The position numbers and the translations under genes were made by a program. Below the pieces are notes generated by a model. The model was not told the DNA's origin and searched no databases. It saw only the letters and a program-made list of their open reading frames with translations. Positions 32,397-42,204 of a stretch of 64,000 nt of DNA are shown piece after piece (the first letter of the stretch is position 1; each line of letters starts with the position of its first letter). The stretch comes from Bilophila sp964538355 (GTDB lineage: Bacteria > Desulfobacterota > Desulfovibrionia > Desulfovibrionales > Desulfovibrionaceae): positions 1 through 64,000 of the forward strand of contig CAZIFC010000003.1 of the NCBI GenBank assembly GCA_964538355.1, in the 5' to 3' direction.

Positions 32397-34148
32397 CTAG
32401 GCCGCGAACGGAAAGCGGAGCCGGAACGTCGTGCCTTTGCCCGGCACACTGGATGCTTCGATGGTCCCGTCGTGCGCTTCCACGATCTTGTGAACGATGG
32501 AAAGCCCCAGCCCCGTGCCGCTGGCCTTGGTCGTAAAGTACGGGCTGAAGATATCCGCCAGACGCTCGGGGGCGATGCCGCACCCCGTATCCGTGACGTT
32601 CAGGGCCAGATCCGTGCCTTCCATGTGCCCTTCCACCCGCAGGGTACCGCCATCAGGCATGGCCTGTACAGCGTTGAGAAACAGGTTGAGCAGCACTTGC
32701 GACATGCGATCGCGATCAAGGTGTACCGTCGGAACAGGGGCCGGCAGAACCAGTTCAAAGCGGATCGCCCGGGCATCCATATCCGGCTGAACCATGCTCC
32801 GGGCGCGCCCGACAAGCTCATCCAGCCGCACATCCGTCAGATTCAGGACATCGGGCCGCGCAAAGTCAAGCAGATCACCCACCACCTTGTCCAAACGCAG
32901 CACTTCACCGGTCATGATCTCCGCCATCCGCGCCTCTTCGCCTCCCGCAGGGCTTGCCTCCATGAAGAAACGAGCCAGCCCCTTGATGGCACTGAGGGGA
33001 TTGCGGACCTCGTGGGCGATGCCCGCCGCCATGTTGCCGAGCGCGACCAGCCTGTCACGCCGCCGCAGCTCGCCCTGAAGCCGCCGGATCTCGCCAAGAT
33101 CGCGCATAATGAGCGCGGTGCCGATCTCCTCGCCCTCTTCCGTGACAATGCGGGAGGCACCGATCCCCAGCGGCACGCGGCGATTTGCCCCAAACAGGCA
33201 CCAGACTTCCTGTTCTCTCGCCGCATCCTCGGCCTTCAGCCCCTGGAGCACTCCCCACACGCAGGGCAGGAGCGTTTCCAGATCCTGCCCCAGAGCCGCC
33301 CCGCTGGACAGCCCCACAATATCCCGGGCGGCGGGATTGATGGACGTGATGCGGTTCTCCCGATCCGTCGCGATGATGCCAACGGGCAACGTCCGCAGGA
33401 TCTCCGAAGAAAAGGCCTTTGTCTGCTGAACCAGACGCCGGGAACGGCGGTAGCCCCGAATCAGGAACAGCGTACCTCCGCCCACAATGCCGACAAAAAC
33501 CAGAATGGCGAACATGACCGCCATGTGCTTCTCATCGGCGGCCTGTGCCGCTTCCAATGGCCTGAGGTCGTACTCGACAAAAACAAACAGCGGCGTACCA
33601 TCGACGACGCTCGAATCAAGCATCCCGCAGCCGGCCTCCGGAGCACGGCGCATCCTGTGCCCGCCATGCCGCCGCCGTTCGCCCTGCGGAATGGAAAATT
33701 CCTTGTATACCTGAAAAACAGGCATGCCGTCGGGCAGCTTTCCGATATTCCACCGGGCCTGGCTGTCCGGGGCAAGGGCCGCCAGACGTTCGGGCGAAAG
33801 CAGATGCGTGCCCACAAGAGACGCATCCGTCGAGAGCAGGATAACGCCGTTGCCGTCGGTAACCGCCAGCGATACGATATCCGGCTGTTCTCCGACCTTG
33901 GCCAGCAAATCGCGCAGCACCTCATCCGACCAGTGGAATCCCATTCCGGTCCGCAACGCGCTTTCCAGCGCGCTGATCAGCGACGCGCCCTTTTCAAGGG
34001 TCAGTTGGGCGGTAAAATCAGCCTCCCGCTTGGTGTTGTGTATGCCGAGAGCCGCCACGCACACGGAAAACAGCAGGGCGCAGGACATGACAATCCAAGG
34101 GAACGAAGCCATCCAGCGGGACATTTCTTTCAGAGACGTTGTTTGCAC
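32397..34148 (-). CDS. zraS: ZraS-like membrane sensor histidine kinase
   Basis: The 583-residue protein starts at GTG 34148, eight bases after AAGGA. It has a transmembrane helix at about 17-36, a periplasmic sensor of about 160 residues, a second helix near 210-230, a PAS domain (EILRTLPVGIIATDRENRITSINPAARDIVG), phosphoacceptor His in GIAHEVRNPLSAIKG, and a HATPase domain with NLFLNAVQAMPDGG, DTGCGI and GTGLGLSIV. The periplasmic part contains a His/Arg/Cys-rich stretch (ERRRHGGHRMRRAPEAGCGM), possibly a metal site. Divergent from zraP. Confidence 0.88.
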   Translation of the reverse strand: MQTTSLKEMSRWMASFPWIVMSCALLFSVCVAALGIHNTKREADFTAQLTLEKGASLISALESALRTGMGFHWSDEVLRDLLAKVGEQPDIVSLAVTDGNGVILLSTDASLVGTHLLSPERLAALAPDSQARWNIGKLPDGMPVFQVYKEFSIPQGERRRHGGHRMRRAPEAGCGMLDSSVVDGTPLFVFVEYDLRPLEAAQAADEKHMAVMFAILVFVGIVGGGTLFLIRGYRRSRRLVQQTKAFSSEILRTLPVGIIATDRENRITSINPAARDIVGLSSGAALGQDLETLLPCVWGVLQGLKAEDAAREQEVWCLFGANRRVPLGIGASRIVTEEGEEIGTALIMRDLGEIRRLQGELRRRDRLVALGNMAAGIAHEVRNPLSAIKGLARFFMEASPAGGEEARMAEIMTGEVLRLDKVVGDLLDFARPDVLNLTDVRLDELVGRARSMVQPDMDARAIRFELVLPAPVPTVHLDRDRMSQVLLNLFLNAVQAMPDGGTLRVEGHMEGTDLALNVTDTGCGIAPERLADIFSPYFTTKASGTGLGLSIVHKIVEAHDGTIEASSVPGKGTTFRLRFPFAA

Positions 34149-34426
34149 GGGGATATCCTTCAGGGAATGCGCCGGTTCTCTGGAAACGGGCGCGATCAGA
34201 AAAGACAGGAACGAAGCAAGAACTGTTCCCGAGTGATATCCCCTGCCCTTTGGGAAATCCCCGACAGTCCGGCGCGGAGAGGTGTGGCGTTTTTACACAG
34301 TGGGCGTCTCCAGGTGGTTCCATTCTACCCATCCGTCCCGGAGCACGCTACCGCAAAACCGGGTCTTTCAACGCGATTTTTAAATATGGCAATAAAAATC
34401 AGTGTATTATATACTCAAAACAAACT

Positions 34427-34443
34427 TTGGCACACCGCTTGCT
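34427..34443 (+). promoter_or_regulatory. Sigma-54 promoter of zraP
   Basis: TTGGCACACCGCTTGCT matches the sigma-54 consensus, with GG and GC separated by ten bases. It lies 58 bp before the zraP ATG, facing it, and the neighbouring regulator is sigma-54 dependent. Confidence 0.85.
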
Positions 34444-34500
34444 ATACTGTCAGCAAGCCATCTGGCTTTCACAACAACAAACAAACTCAGGAGACTGTAT

Positions 34501-34980
34501 ATGAAGACTCGCGCTCTCATCGCCGCTTTCGCCCTTTCCGCCATTGTTCTTGGTTCCGGCGTATCCGCCTTTGCCTACAGCGGCTACTGCAACAACAGCG
34601 ACCGTGGGGCTATCTCTTCCCTGTCCCCGGAAAAGCAATCCGCCTATCAGGCCATGATGAAGGAACATTTTGACCGCATCTCCCCGCTCCGGGACAAGCT
34701 GGACGCCAAGCGCATCGAGCTGAACGCGCTCTCCAGCAACCCCAACGCCAAGCCCGAGACGCTCTCGAAGCTCGCCGGAGAAGTGGCTGAACTTCAGGCC
34801 CAGCTCCGCACCGAACGCCGCGCCCTCGGCGACAGGATGGAAAAGGATCTCGGCATCCGTCACGGTTACGGCATGGGGCACGGCATGGGCGGCATGATGG
34901 ACGGCAGAGGCTACCACGGCGGCCGGCACGGAGGCCACGGCGGTCATGGCGGAAACGGCGGCTACGGCCCCAACTGCTAA
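34501..34980 (+). CDS. zraP: ZraP-like periplasmic zinc-resistance-associated protein
   Basis: The 159-residue protein has an N-terminal signal peptide (residues 1-25, AFALSAIVLGSGVSAFA), a helical core (LSPEKQSAYQAMMKEHFDRISPLRDKLDAKRIELNALSSNP) and a His/Gly-rich tail (GHGMGGMMDG, HGGRHGGHGGHGG) suited to metal binding. ZraP is a periplasmic metal-binding chaperone that also dampens ZraS. It faces the zraSR pair across 350 bp carrying a sigma-54 promoter. Confidence 0.88.
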   Translation: MKTRALIAAFALSAIVLGSGVSAFAYSGYCNNSDRGAISSLSPEKQSAYQAMMKEHFDRISPLRDKLDAKRIELNALSSNPNAKPETLSKLAGEVAELQAQLRTERRALGDRMEKDLGIRHGYGMGHGMGGMMDGRGYHGGRHGGHGGHGGNGGYGPNC

Positions 34981-34994
34981 CCCGGCTGAAACCC

Positions 34995-35088
34995 GGCAGG
35001 CATGACGGGAACACGTCATCCTGCCCCTTGTCCCCATCCCCTCCCCACTTCCACGGCGGCCCGGCAGGAACACCCTTCCTGCCGGGCC
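34995..35088. terminator. Two hairpins between zraP and the mltA-like gene
   Basis: GGCAGG-ATGACG (34995-35007) folds with CGTCAT-CCTGCC (35014-35025). A perfect 13-bp stem GGCCCGGCAGGAA (35058-35070) folds with 35076-35088. Both sit between convergent stops; T tracts are weak. Confidence 0.6.
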
Positions 35089-35093
35089 ATCGG

Positions 35094-36323
35094 CTATTGC
35101 TTGGCAAGCAGCAGCCAGACCTGCCCCTGAGCATAGATGTTCATGGCCTGCCTGTGCGCGGATTCGCCCTCTCCGGTATACATATCGATGCGCCGCAGCC
35201 GGATGGCTCCGCCCGTATCGTGGGCAAACCCCAGCCCCTCCCGGATCTCCCTCCCCTGCCCCGGGAGCGCGTAGGCAACGATGCCCCCAAGCGGAAGCAC
35301 ACGGGGGTCCACCGCCATGCTGACCCACGGCGTCAGCTCGCAGCCTGCCGTCCCCCGCGGACGTTCCGCGCCAAAACGGAAAAAGGCGTAGCTTTGCGCC
35401 GCATCAAGAAAGGCCCGCCGCTTGCCGGGGTTGGCATCCCACCACCGGCGAATGCCCTTTATTGATGCCTTGTTGCGCGGCAGCTCTCCCGAACGGATGA
35501 GATAGCCTGCCATGCTCTGGCCCGAACGCCCGTTCAGCCCCGCAAACAAGGCCGCCTGCCGGGTGCCGTCGCCAAAGTCCAGAATCCCCGAGCCTTCCAG
35601 CATGAGATCATACGTTTCAACGGGATGCTCCAGCCACGCCATTTCAAGATCCCGGTTTTGCAGCGCGCCCTCCAGATCGATTTCCGTACGGCTGTAATAC
35701 GGCTCTTCGGGTTTGATGACCTTGATGAACGCCTCTTCCGGGCAGGTGTGCGACGGCAGGCACCATGCCAGTTCCGGGGCCAGCTCGTCGGGCAGGCGGT
35801 AAATGGGATACTCAAATCCCGGCTTCCGGGTTCGGCTGGCGGGCATGATCGGAGAATAATAGCCGGTGAATTTGACCTCGGGAACAACGCCCAGCCACTC
35901 AAACCGTTCTTCCAAAAGCTCCGGATGGGCATCCAGACGCGGCAACAGCTGCTTCAGGGCCTCAAGGGAATCGGCTACCTCGGCCCATGTTATCAGCCTG
36001 CCGCTGTGTTCGGCAGCCCGCGCCTTCGGTTCCCAGCTCCGGGCATAGGCAAGGCTGCGCTCCAGTGCGGGAGACAGCTCCGTCCACGAGCGCAGCCCCA
36101 TCTCGGACTTGTCCAGCCGAGCGGCCTTTGCGCGGGCCTGTGCCCCGGAAAGGGGACGAAACAGCGGGACCGGCGTATCCAGAGCTTCTACGGCAGGATG
36201 CGGGAAGCGCGGGATCTCCTCCTGCGAAACGGCCCGCTGAAGGGGCGGAAGCGGTTCCCGCACGGGGGTTTTTCCGCACGCTGAAAGCATAACCACTAGA
36301 CATACCAAGACTAGTTTAAACAT
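35094..36323 (-). CDS. mltA: MltA-type membrane-bound lytic murein transglycosylase, lipoprotein
   Basis: Start set at ATG 36323, five bases after AGAGGG, because this gives a lipoprotein signal (FKLVLVCLVVMLSAC, Cys at residue 17). The 409-residue protein has the MltA domain (FTGYYSPIMPASRTR, DLEMAWLEHPVETYDLMLEGSGILDFGDG, GYLIRSGELPRNKASI) and a C-terminal 3D domain (GIVAYALPGQG, LGFAHDTGGAIRLRRIDMYTGEG) with the conserved acidic residues. It cleaves the glycan strands of murein at the outer membrane. Confidence 0.92.
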   Translation of the reverse strand: MFKLVLVCLVVMLSACGKTPVREPLPPLQRAVSQEEIPRFPHPAVEALDTPVPLFRPLSGAQARAKAARLDKSEMGLRSWTELSPALERSLAYARSWEPKARAAEHSGRLITWAEVADSLEALKQLLPRLDAHPELLEERFEWLGVVPEVKFTGYYSPIMPASRTRKPGFEYPIYRLPDELAPELAWCLPSHTCPEEAFIKVIKPEEPYYSRTEIDLEGALQNRDLEMAWLEHPVETYDLMLEGSGILDFGDGTRQAALFAGLNGRSGQSMAGYLIRSGELPRNKASIKGIRRWWDANPGKRRAFLDAAQSYAFFRFGAERPRGTAGCELTPWVSMAVDPRVLPLGGIVAYALPGQGREIREGLGFAHDTGGAIRLRRIDMYTGEGESAHRQAMNIYAQGQVWLLLAKQ

Positions 36324-36567
36324 GGTACCCTCTTTGCAAAAGAAATCACATCTATGATATTTTTTCTGTGCCCTGCCCGAAAAAAGCCCCGAAAACATAG
36401 GGCCAAAACCCCGAAGAGGCAATGTGAAAGAAAGTTTTACTAACTATAAGTCCACTTTACTTCTTTTCTTTTGCTTTTTTTCGCTATTGGTTGTTTCTTT
36501 TTTCCCATTGACGTAACATAACATTACGGCTATCTAACGGCGACTTTTGCCATGCAGGGGTGTTACG

Positions 36568-36963
36568 ATGTCTTTCCGGTTATGGATGCATTGCCTGTCA
36601 ATCAGCTTCTGGTGCGTGCTGCTGCCGCTCATGAGCCTGAGCTTGCTGTGCCCGTCTCCGAATCCGAGCGCGCCGCCATTCTTGGGGGAAAGGGGCTTTG
36701 CCTTCTCCCCGGACGTTTCCCTGACGCCGTCGCCTCCGGAACAGGTGCTGACACACCTTGAAACACGGCCCTTGCGTATGCAGGACGGCTCATCCGACAA
36801 GGATGGCCCTCCGCCTTTCTGCCTCTCCTCCCGTTTCTTCCCCCTCGTGCGCCTCAAGTGCACCACGCTCTCCTTTCCTCCCCTCTTCCTGCCCGATCCC
36901 GCCGATATCCGGGGGTTGCTGCCTCTGGCCCTTGCGCCGCCCGCTGATCCGTTTCTTGCCTAG
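36568..36963 (+). CDS. Possible small secreted protein, unknown
   Basis: The frame opens at ATG 36568, seven bases after AGGGGTG, with a hydrophobic start (MSFRLWMHCLSISFWCVLLPLMSL) like a signal peptide, then a Pro/Leu/Ser-rich region. It has 131 residues. The composition is unusual and no family is recognised; it may be non-coding. It lies between the mltA-like gene and the permease, behind an AT-rich promoter-like stretch at 36430-36530. Confidence 0.35.
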   Translation: MSFRLWMHCLSISFWCVLLPLMSLSLLCPSPNPSAPPFLGERGFAFSPDVSLTPSPPEQVLTHLETRPLRMQDGSSDKDGPPPFCLSSRFFPLVRLKCTTLSFPPLFLPDPADIRGLLPLALAPPADPFLA

Positions 36964-37069
36964 TTTTCCCTGTCCGGCCAGGCATCATCGGCACGTCCGA
37001 ACATGCCATCGTCCAGTTGCCTTACGGCTGGACGCTCTCTGCACATCATTCAACGACAAGAGATGAATC

Positions 37070-38545
37070 ATGTCCCAATCGACCGAATCGCAAACGGATC
37101 GCAAAGAACTCAAGAAGACCATGAGTCCGGCGGAAGTCTGGGCCCTCGCCGTAGGTGCCATCATCGGATGGGGCTGCTTCGTGCTGCCCGGAACCCGCTT
37201 TCTGCCGGACGCCGGCCCGCTCGGAACCTGCCTCGCCTTCCTCATCGGCGGCGGCCTGCTGTGTACTGTCGCGCTCTGCTACAGTATCCTGATCAAGGTC
37301 TACCCCGTGGCCGGCGGCTCCTTCACCTATGCCTACATCGGATTTGGAACCAAGTGCGGCTTTATCTGCGGATGGGCACTGGTGCTTGGCTACCTCTGCG
37401 TTATCGCGGCCAACGGCACGGCTCTCGCGCTGCTGAGCCGGTATGTGCTTCCCGGCGTCTTTGACGTGGGGTATCTGTACTCGGTAGCAGGCTGGGACGT
37501 ATACGCCGGGGAACTGGCTATGATGTCAGCCTTCTTCATCTTTTTCGGATATATGAACTTCAAGGGCATGGACCTTGCCAGCAGCCTCCAGCTGATCCTC
37601 GCCTTTGCCCTTGCCGGCGGCGTGCTTGTGCTCGCGCTTGGCAGCGTTGCCAGCGGAACCGCCCATGTGGAGAACCTTTTCCCGCTGTTCGCGGCTGACC
37701 GTTCGCCGTGGTCCTGCGTCATCGCCATCCTCGCCATCACCCCGTGGCTGTTCGTGGGTTTTGACACCATCCCCCAGACCGCCGAAGAATTTGACTTTCC
37801 GCCTGAAAAGTCCCGTCGCCTGATGATCAACTCCATCGTCTGCGGTGCCGCCCTCTACGCGCTGGTGCTGCTTGCCGTGGCGATCATCATCCCCTACTCC
37901 GATCTTCTGGGGCAGAACCACAGCTGGGCCACCGGCGCGGTCGCGGATATGGCCTTCGGCAAATGGGGCGGAGCCATCCTCGCCATTCCGGTCATGGCCG
38001 GCATCTTCACGGGCATGAACGGCTTCTTCATGGCCACCACGCGCCTCCTGTTCAGCATGGGCCGCGGCAAGTTCCTGCACCCCTGGTTCGTCAAGGTCCA
38101 TCCCAAGTACGGAACCCCCACCAACGCCGTGCTGTTCACGCTTGGCCTGACCCTCATCGCTCCCTGGTTCGGACGTTCCGCCCTCAACTGGATCGTCGAC
38201 ATGTCCGCCATGGGCACGGCCCTTGCCTACCTGTTCACCTGCATGACCGCATACAAGTACGTCATGTACCACCCCAACATTCCCGAAGCCCGCTGGGGCA
38301 AGCCCGTCGCCATCATCGGCGGCCTGACCTCGATCTTCTGCTTTGCCATGCTTGCCCTTCCCGGCTCTCCGGCTTCCATCAGCATCGAATCGTGGTTCAT
38401 GCTGCTTGTCTGGATTGTGCTTGGCGCGGCCTTCTACTTCAACCGCGCTTCCGAGCTGAACAGCATCCCGCACACGCAGATGCAGTACCTCCTGCTCGGA
38501 ACCAATGACCGTCCGCTGCTCTTCAAGGAAGGACGGACGCTCTAG
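37070..38545 (+). CDS. APC-superfamily amino acid permease
   Basis: The 491-residue protein has about twelve hydrophobic segments and the APC opening (WALAVGAIIGWGCFVLPGTRFLPDAGPLG), followed by PVAGGSFTYAYIGFG and GFDTIPQTAEEFDFPPEK. It imports or exchanges amino acids or amines across the inner membrane; the substrate cannot be told from sequence. It has its own promoter region and is followed by about 500 bp without a gene. Confidence 0.88.
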   Translation: MSQSTESQTDRKELKKTMSPAEVWALAVGAIIGWGCFVLPGTRFLPDAGPLGTCLAFLIGGGLLCTVALCYSILIKVYPVAGGSFTYAYIGFGTKCGFICGWALVLGYLCVIAANGTALALLSRYVLPGVFDVGYLYSVAGWDVYAGELAMMSAFFIFFGYMNFKGMDLASSLQLILAFALAGGVLVLALGSVASGTAHVENLFPLFAADRSPWSCVIAILAITPWLFVGFDTIPQTAEEFDFPPEKSRRLMINSIVCGAALYALVLLAVAIIIPYSDLLGQNHSWATGAVADMAFGKWGGAILAIPVMAGIFTGMNGFFMATTRLLFSMGRGKFLHPWFVKVHPKYGTPTNAVLFTLGLTLIAPWFGRSALNWIVDMSAMGTALAYLFTCMTAYKYVMYHPNIPEARWGKPVAIIGGLTSIFCFAMLALPGSPASISIESWFMLLVWIVLGAAFYFNRASELNSIPHTQMQYLLLGTNDRPLLFKEGRTL

Positions 38546-39045
38546 CCGCCTTCACCTTCAGGATTGGGGAGGGGCTTCCCTCCCCATCCGTCCAGGGCCA
38601 GGCCAACGCCCCGCCCGCATCCCCCTTCCATCTTCCGGGCCTTGCCCTTGCGGGCTTCCCGGCGCAAGAAAACGCCAGACATTCTTTTCCTCCCCAAAAG
38701 GCCCGCTGCGGCAACAATCCACGGTGGAAGCACGCCCGCCCCCTTGCGCTGGCCAATATCGCCATTATCTTCTGTGCGTTGCCGCTGCTTTGGCAGGCGG
38801 ACGATCCCGGCACGGCCCCCCTGCCGACTCTGCACAGGCCTTCCGTGCCGGATACGAGGGTTTTTCTGATCAGGAAAGGCGTGTGCCGTCCTCAAGGGGA
38901 AGCAGGGCCGTTCCCCGCCTCTCCCCCCTGCCGACGCCGTGCGACACCCTCTTTTTCCATAGAGAAACATCCCATCGAGCGTTCCCGCGTTCCTGATGGG
39001 CAAGACGCCGCCCCCAAAACAGAGGCGGCGGAGCGGATTGCCTGA
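38546..39045 (+). other. Gene-free 500-bp stretch before macA
   Basis: No frame looks coding. It contains a hairpin TGGGGAGGG/CCCTCCCCA (38565-38586) without a T tract, which may mark the end of the permease message. The rest is GC-rich with no clear site. The macA promoter should lie here but could not be pinned. Confidence 0.5.
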
Positions 39046-40263
39046 ATGAAGAAAAAACTGTTTTGTATCGCGGTGCTCATTGCCGCCGCAGCCGCCATTC
39101 TCTGGTACGCGCTCCGTGGCGAACAGAGCGACGGCATGGCCTATCTGACCGAACCCGTCATCACCGGAAACCTGACCCGCACCGTCAACGCAACCGGTGA
39201 AGTGGGCGCGGTGCAGCTGGTCAGCGTGGGCGCACAGGTCGGCGGGCAGATCACAAAACTCCATGTCGTCCTTGGGCAAAACGTCAAAAAAGGCGACCTG
39301 ATTGCGGAAATCGACTCCATGACCCAGCTGAACCAGCTGGAAACGGACAAGGCCCGGCTCCAGTCCTACCAGTCGCAGCTCGCCGCCAAGAAAGTGGCTC
39401 TCAAGATCGCCAAATCCCAATACGACCGCGAGCTTCAGCTCAAGAAGCGCGATGCGGCCTCAAAGGAAAGCCTTGAAGACGCCGAAAACGCCTATGCGCT
39501 TGCCAAGGCGGAAGTAACCCAGATCGAATCGCAGATCCGCCAGACGGCAATCGCCGTCAGTACGGACGAGGTCAACCTTGGCTACACCCGCATCACCGCG
39601 CCGCTCGACGGAACCGTCGTGTCCGTGCCGGTGGACGAGGGCCAGACCGTCAACGCCAATCAGACCACCCCCACCATCGTGCAGATTGCCGACCTCTCCA
39701 AGATGGAAATCAAGATTGAAATCTCCGAGGGCGACATCACCGCCGTCAAGCCGGGACTGCCCATCACCTATACCATCCTTTCCGATCCCGAAACCGAGTA
39801 CAAGGCAACCCTGACCTCCATCGATCCCGGCCTCACCACCCTCACGGACGGCAGCTACAAGACGGCCTCATCCTCCTCGGGCGGCTCGGGGTTCGCTTCA
39901 GCCTCCTCGTCCTCGTCGAACAACGCCGTGTATTATTACGGAAAAGCCCTTATCGACAACACCAACGGGCCGCTCCGCATCGGCATGACGACCCAAAACG
40001 CCATCACGGTCGCCGATGTCCGGGACGCGCTCCTTGCTCCCGTGGTCGCCGTTGTCTCCGAACACGGCAACAAATTCGTGCGCGTGCTCGGAGCCGACGG
40101 CAAGCCGGAACGCCGCGCCGTGACAACCGGGCTTTCCAACGGCATCCATATCCAAATCCTTTCCGGGCTGAAGGAGGGCGATCAGGTGATCACCGCCCAG
40201 CTCACCCAGAAGGAGCGCGAAGCGGAAACCGCCAGGCAACGTCATCCGGGGCCGCGCCTATGA
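39046..40263 (+). CDS. macA: MacA-like periplasmic adaptor of a tripartite efflux pump
   Basis: The 405-residue protein has an N-terminal anchor helix (5-23), lipoyl halves (VGGQITKLHVVLGQNVKKGDLIAEID and YTRITAPLDGTVVSVPVDEGQTV), an alpha-hairpin between them, beta-barrel and membrane-proximal domains, and a Ser-rich insertion (residues 272-290). It connects the MacB transporter to the outer-membrane factor. The stop overlaps the macB start by four bases, so the three pump genes form one operon. Confidence 0.88.
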   Translation: MKKKLFCIAVLIAAAAAILWYALRGEQSDGMAYLTEPVITGNLTRTVNATGEVGAVQLVSVGAQVGGQITKLHVVLGQNVKKGDLIAEIDSMTQLNQLETDKARLQSYQSQLAAKKVALKIAKSQYDRELQLKKRDAASKESLEDAENAYALAKAEVTQIESQIRQTAIAVSTDEVNLGYTRITAPLDGTVVSVPVDEGQTVNANQTTPTIVQIADLSKMEIKIEISEGDITAVKPGLPITYTILSDPETEYKATLTSIDPGLTTLTDGSYKTASSSSGGSGFASASSSSSNNAVYYYGKALIDNTNGPLRIGMTTQNAITVADVRDALLAPVVAVVSEHGNKFVRVLGADGKPERRAVTTGLSNGIHIQILSGLKEGDQVITAQLTQKEREAETARQRHPGPRL

Positions 40264-42200
40264 ACATAATCGAAGCCGACAACATCAATAAATATTTCGG
40301 AACCGGAGAGAACCGCGTCCACGTCCTCAAGGATGTGAGCTTCTCCATCGAAGAAGGCGATTTCGTCGCCATCATCGGGCAGTCCGGTTCCGGGAAATCC
40401 ACGCTGATGAACATTCTGGGCTGTCTCGACACCCAGTCTTCCGGCATCTGCCGCATCGGGGGCGTCGATATCGGAACGCTCGGCAGCGACGAGCTGGCGG
40501 AACTGCGCGGCAGGCGCATCGGGTTCATCTTCCAGCGGTACAACCTGCTCTCCACGCTTTCCGCAACCGAAAACGTGGCCCTGCCTGCCGTCTATACCGG
40601 ACTGAACCGGCGGGAACGCCTTGCCCGGGCCTGTGCGCTGCTCGGCGATCTCGGGCTTGCGGACAAGCTGAACAACCGTCCCAACGAGCTTTCCGGCGGG
40701 CAGCAGCAGCGCGTCTCCATCGCCCGCGCCCTCATGAACGGCGGAAGCATCATCCTTGCCGACGAGCCGACCGGTGCCCTCGACTCCAAAAGCGGGGAAA
40801 ACGTCATGGAAATCCTGACCGATCTGAACCGCCGCGGGCACACCATCATTGTGGTGACGCACGATCAGCACATCGCGGGCTACGCCAGCCGGGTTATTGA
40901 AATCAAGGACGGCAGGATCATTGCCGACACCCGCAGCCGCGACTTTTCCCCCGCACCGGAGAACGGCTCCTCCGGACCCACCCGCCCCTCCCTGCTTCTC
41001 CGCAAGGATCAGTTCGTCGAGGCCTTCAAGATGTCGGTGCAGGCCATCCTTGCCCACAAGATGCGCTCGGTGCTGACCATGCTCGGAATCATCATCGGCA
41101 TCGCCTCGGTCGTTTCCGTGGTGGCCCTGGGCCGGGGTTCGCAGGAAAAGATCATCGCCAACATCAGCTCGATGGGCACGAATACCGTCACCGTCTACCC
41201 CGGCCTCGGGTTCGGGGATCGAAAGTCGGACAAGTACAAGACGCTTACGGTGGCGGACTCCCAAATTCTGGGCAAGCAGAGCTACATCGACAGCTCCACG
41301 CCGAGCACCGCCACAACGGGCACGCTGGTCTACCGCAACCTCTCGGCCAACGCCCAGCTCAGCGGCGTGGGCGAGCAGTATTTCGACGTGAAGGGCCTGA
41401 AGCCCGCCGCGGGCCGCTTTTTCAATGCCGACGACGTGAAGGCCAACCATTCCTACGTCGTCATCGACGACAACACCCGGAAAAAAATCTTTCCCGACGG
41501 CGTCAACCCGGTGGGGCAGGTCTTGCTGTTCAACCGCCAGCCGCTGGAAATCATTGCGGTGGCGCAAAAGCAGGAGAACGTGTTCGGCCCAACCGACACC
41601 CTGAACCTCTGGGCCCCCTACACCACGGTCATGCACAAGATCACGGGGCAGAAGCACATCTCGTCCATCGTGGTCAAGGTGAAGGACAGCGTCATGCCGC
41701 TTATGGCGGAAAAGAACCTCACCGCGCTTCTGACCGCCAGACACGGCAAAAAAGACTTTTTCACGGTCAATACCGACAGCATCAGGAAGACCATCGAAAG
41801 CACCACCGGAACGATGGCCCTGCTCATTTCCGGCATCGCGCTCATCTCGCTGGTCGTGGGCGGCATCGGGGTCATGAACATCATGCTCGTTTCGGTGACG
41901 GAACGCACGCGGGAGATCGGGCTTCGCATGGCCATCGGCGCGAAACAGGGCAACATCATGGAACAGTTCCTCATTGAGGCCGTGCTCATCTGCGTGATCG
42001 GCGGCGTGCTCGGCATTCTGGTTTCCTACCTCATCGGCGTGCTCTTCGGGATGTTCGTCACCAACTTCGCCATGGCCTATTCCGCCGGTTCCATGCTGCT
42101 GGCTCTGGCCTGTTCGTCGATCATCGGCATCGTCTTCGGCTTCATGCCCGCCCGCAACGCCTCCCGCCTCAACCCTATCGATGCGCTTTCGAGGGAATAA
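40260..42200 (+). CDS. macB: MacB-like ABC transporter (ATPase plus permease)
   Basis: The 646-residue chain has the ATPase domain first (GQSGSGKST, LSGGQQQR, ILADEPTGALD), then a helix around residue 265, a large periplasmic domain and three C-terminal helices with the FtsX-like ending (GEIGLRMAIGAKQG-type REIGLRMAIGAKQGNI). It drives export of macrolide-like drugs, lipopeptides or haem precursors; the substrate is unknown here. It lies in operon with macA and the outer-membrane factor. Confidence 0.93.
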   Translation: MNIIEADNINKYFGTGENRVHVLKDVSFSIEEGDFVAIIGQSGSGKSTLMNILGCLDTQSSGICRIGGVDIGTLGSDELAELRGRRIGFIFQRYNLLSTLSATENVALPAVYTGLNRRERLARACALLGDLGLADKLNNRPNELSGGQQQRVSIARALMNGGSIILADEPTGALDSKSGENVMEILTDLNRRGHTIIVVTHDQHIAGYASRVIEIKDGRIIADTRSRDFSPAPENGSSGPTRPSLLLRKDQFVEAFKMSVQAILAHKMRSVLTMLGIIIGIASVVSVVALGRGSQEKIIANISSMGTNTVTVYPGLGFGDRKSDKYKTLTVADSQILGKQSYIDSSTPSTATTGTLVYRNLSANAQLSGVGEQYFDVKGLKPAAGRFFNADDVKANHSYVVIDDNTRKKIFPDGVNPVGQVLLFNRQPLEIIAVAQKQENVFGPTDTLNLWAPYTTVMHKITGQKHISSIVVKVKDSVMPLMAEKNLTALLTARHGKKDFFTVNTDSIRKTIESTTGTMALLISGIALISLVVGGIGVMNIMLVSVTERTREIGLRMAIGAKQGNIMEQFLIEAVLICVIGGVLGILVSYLIGVLFGMFVTNFAMAYSAGSMLLALACSSIIGIVFGFMPARNASRLNPIDALSRE

Positions 42201-42204
42201 CCGC

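Noticed and set aside
32347..32583. N-terminal extension of the response regulator
   Set aside because: It lies inside the kinase gene; the receiver domain starts at once after the ATG at 32346, which has a good ribosome site.
36534..36866. Minus-strand 110-codon frame before the permease
   Set aside because: Arg/Lys/Ser-rich shadow composition with no ribosome site; the plus-strand frame is a little more plausible but still weak.
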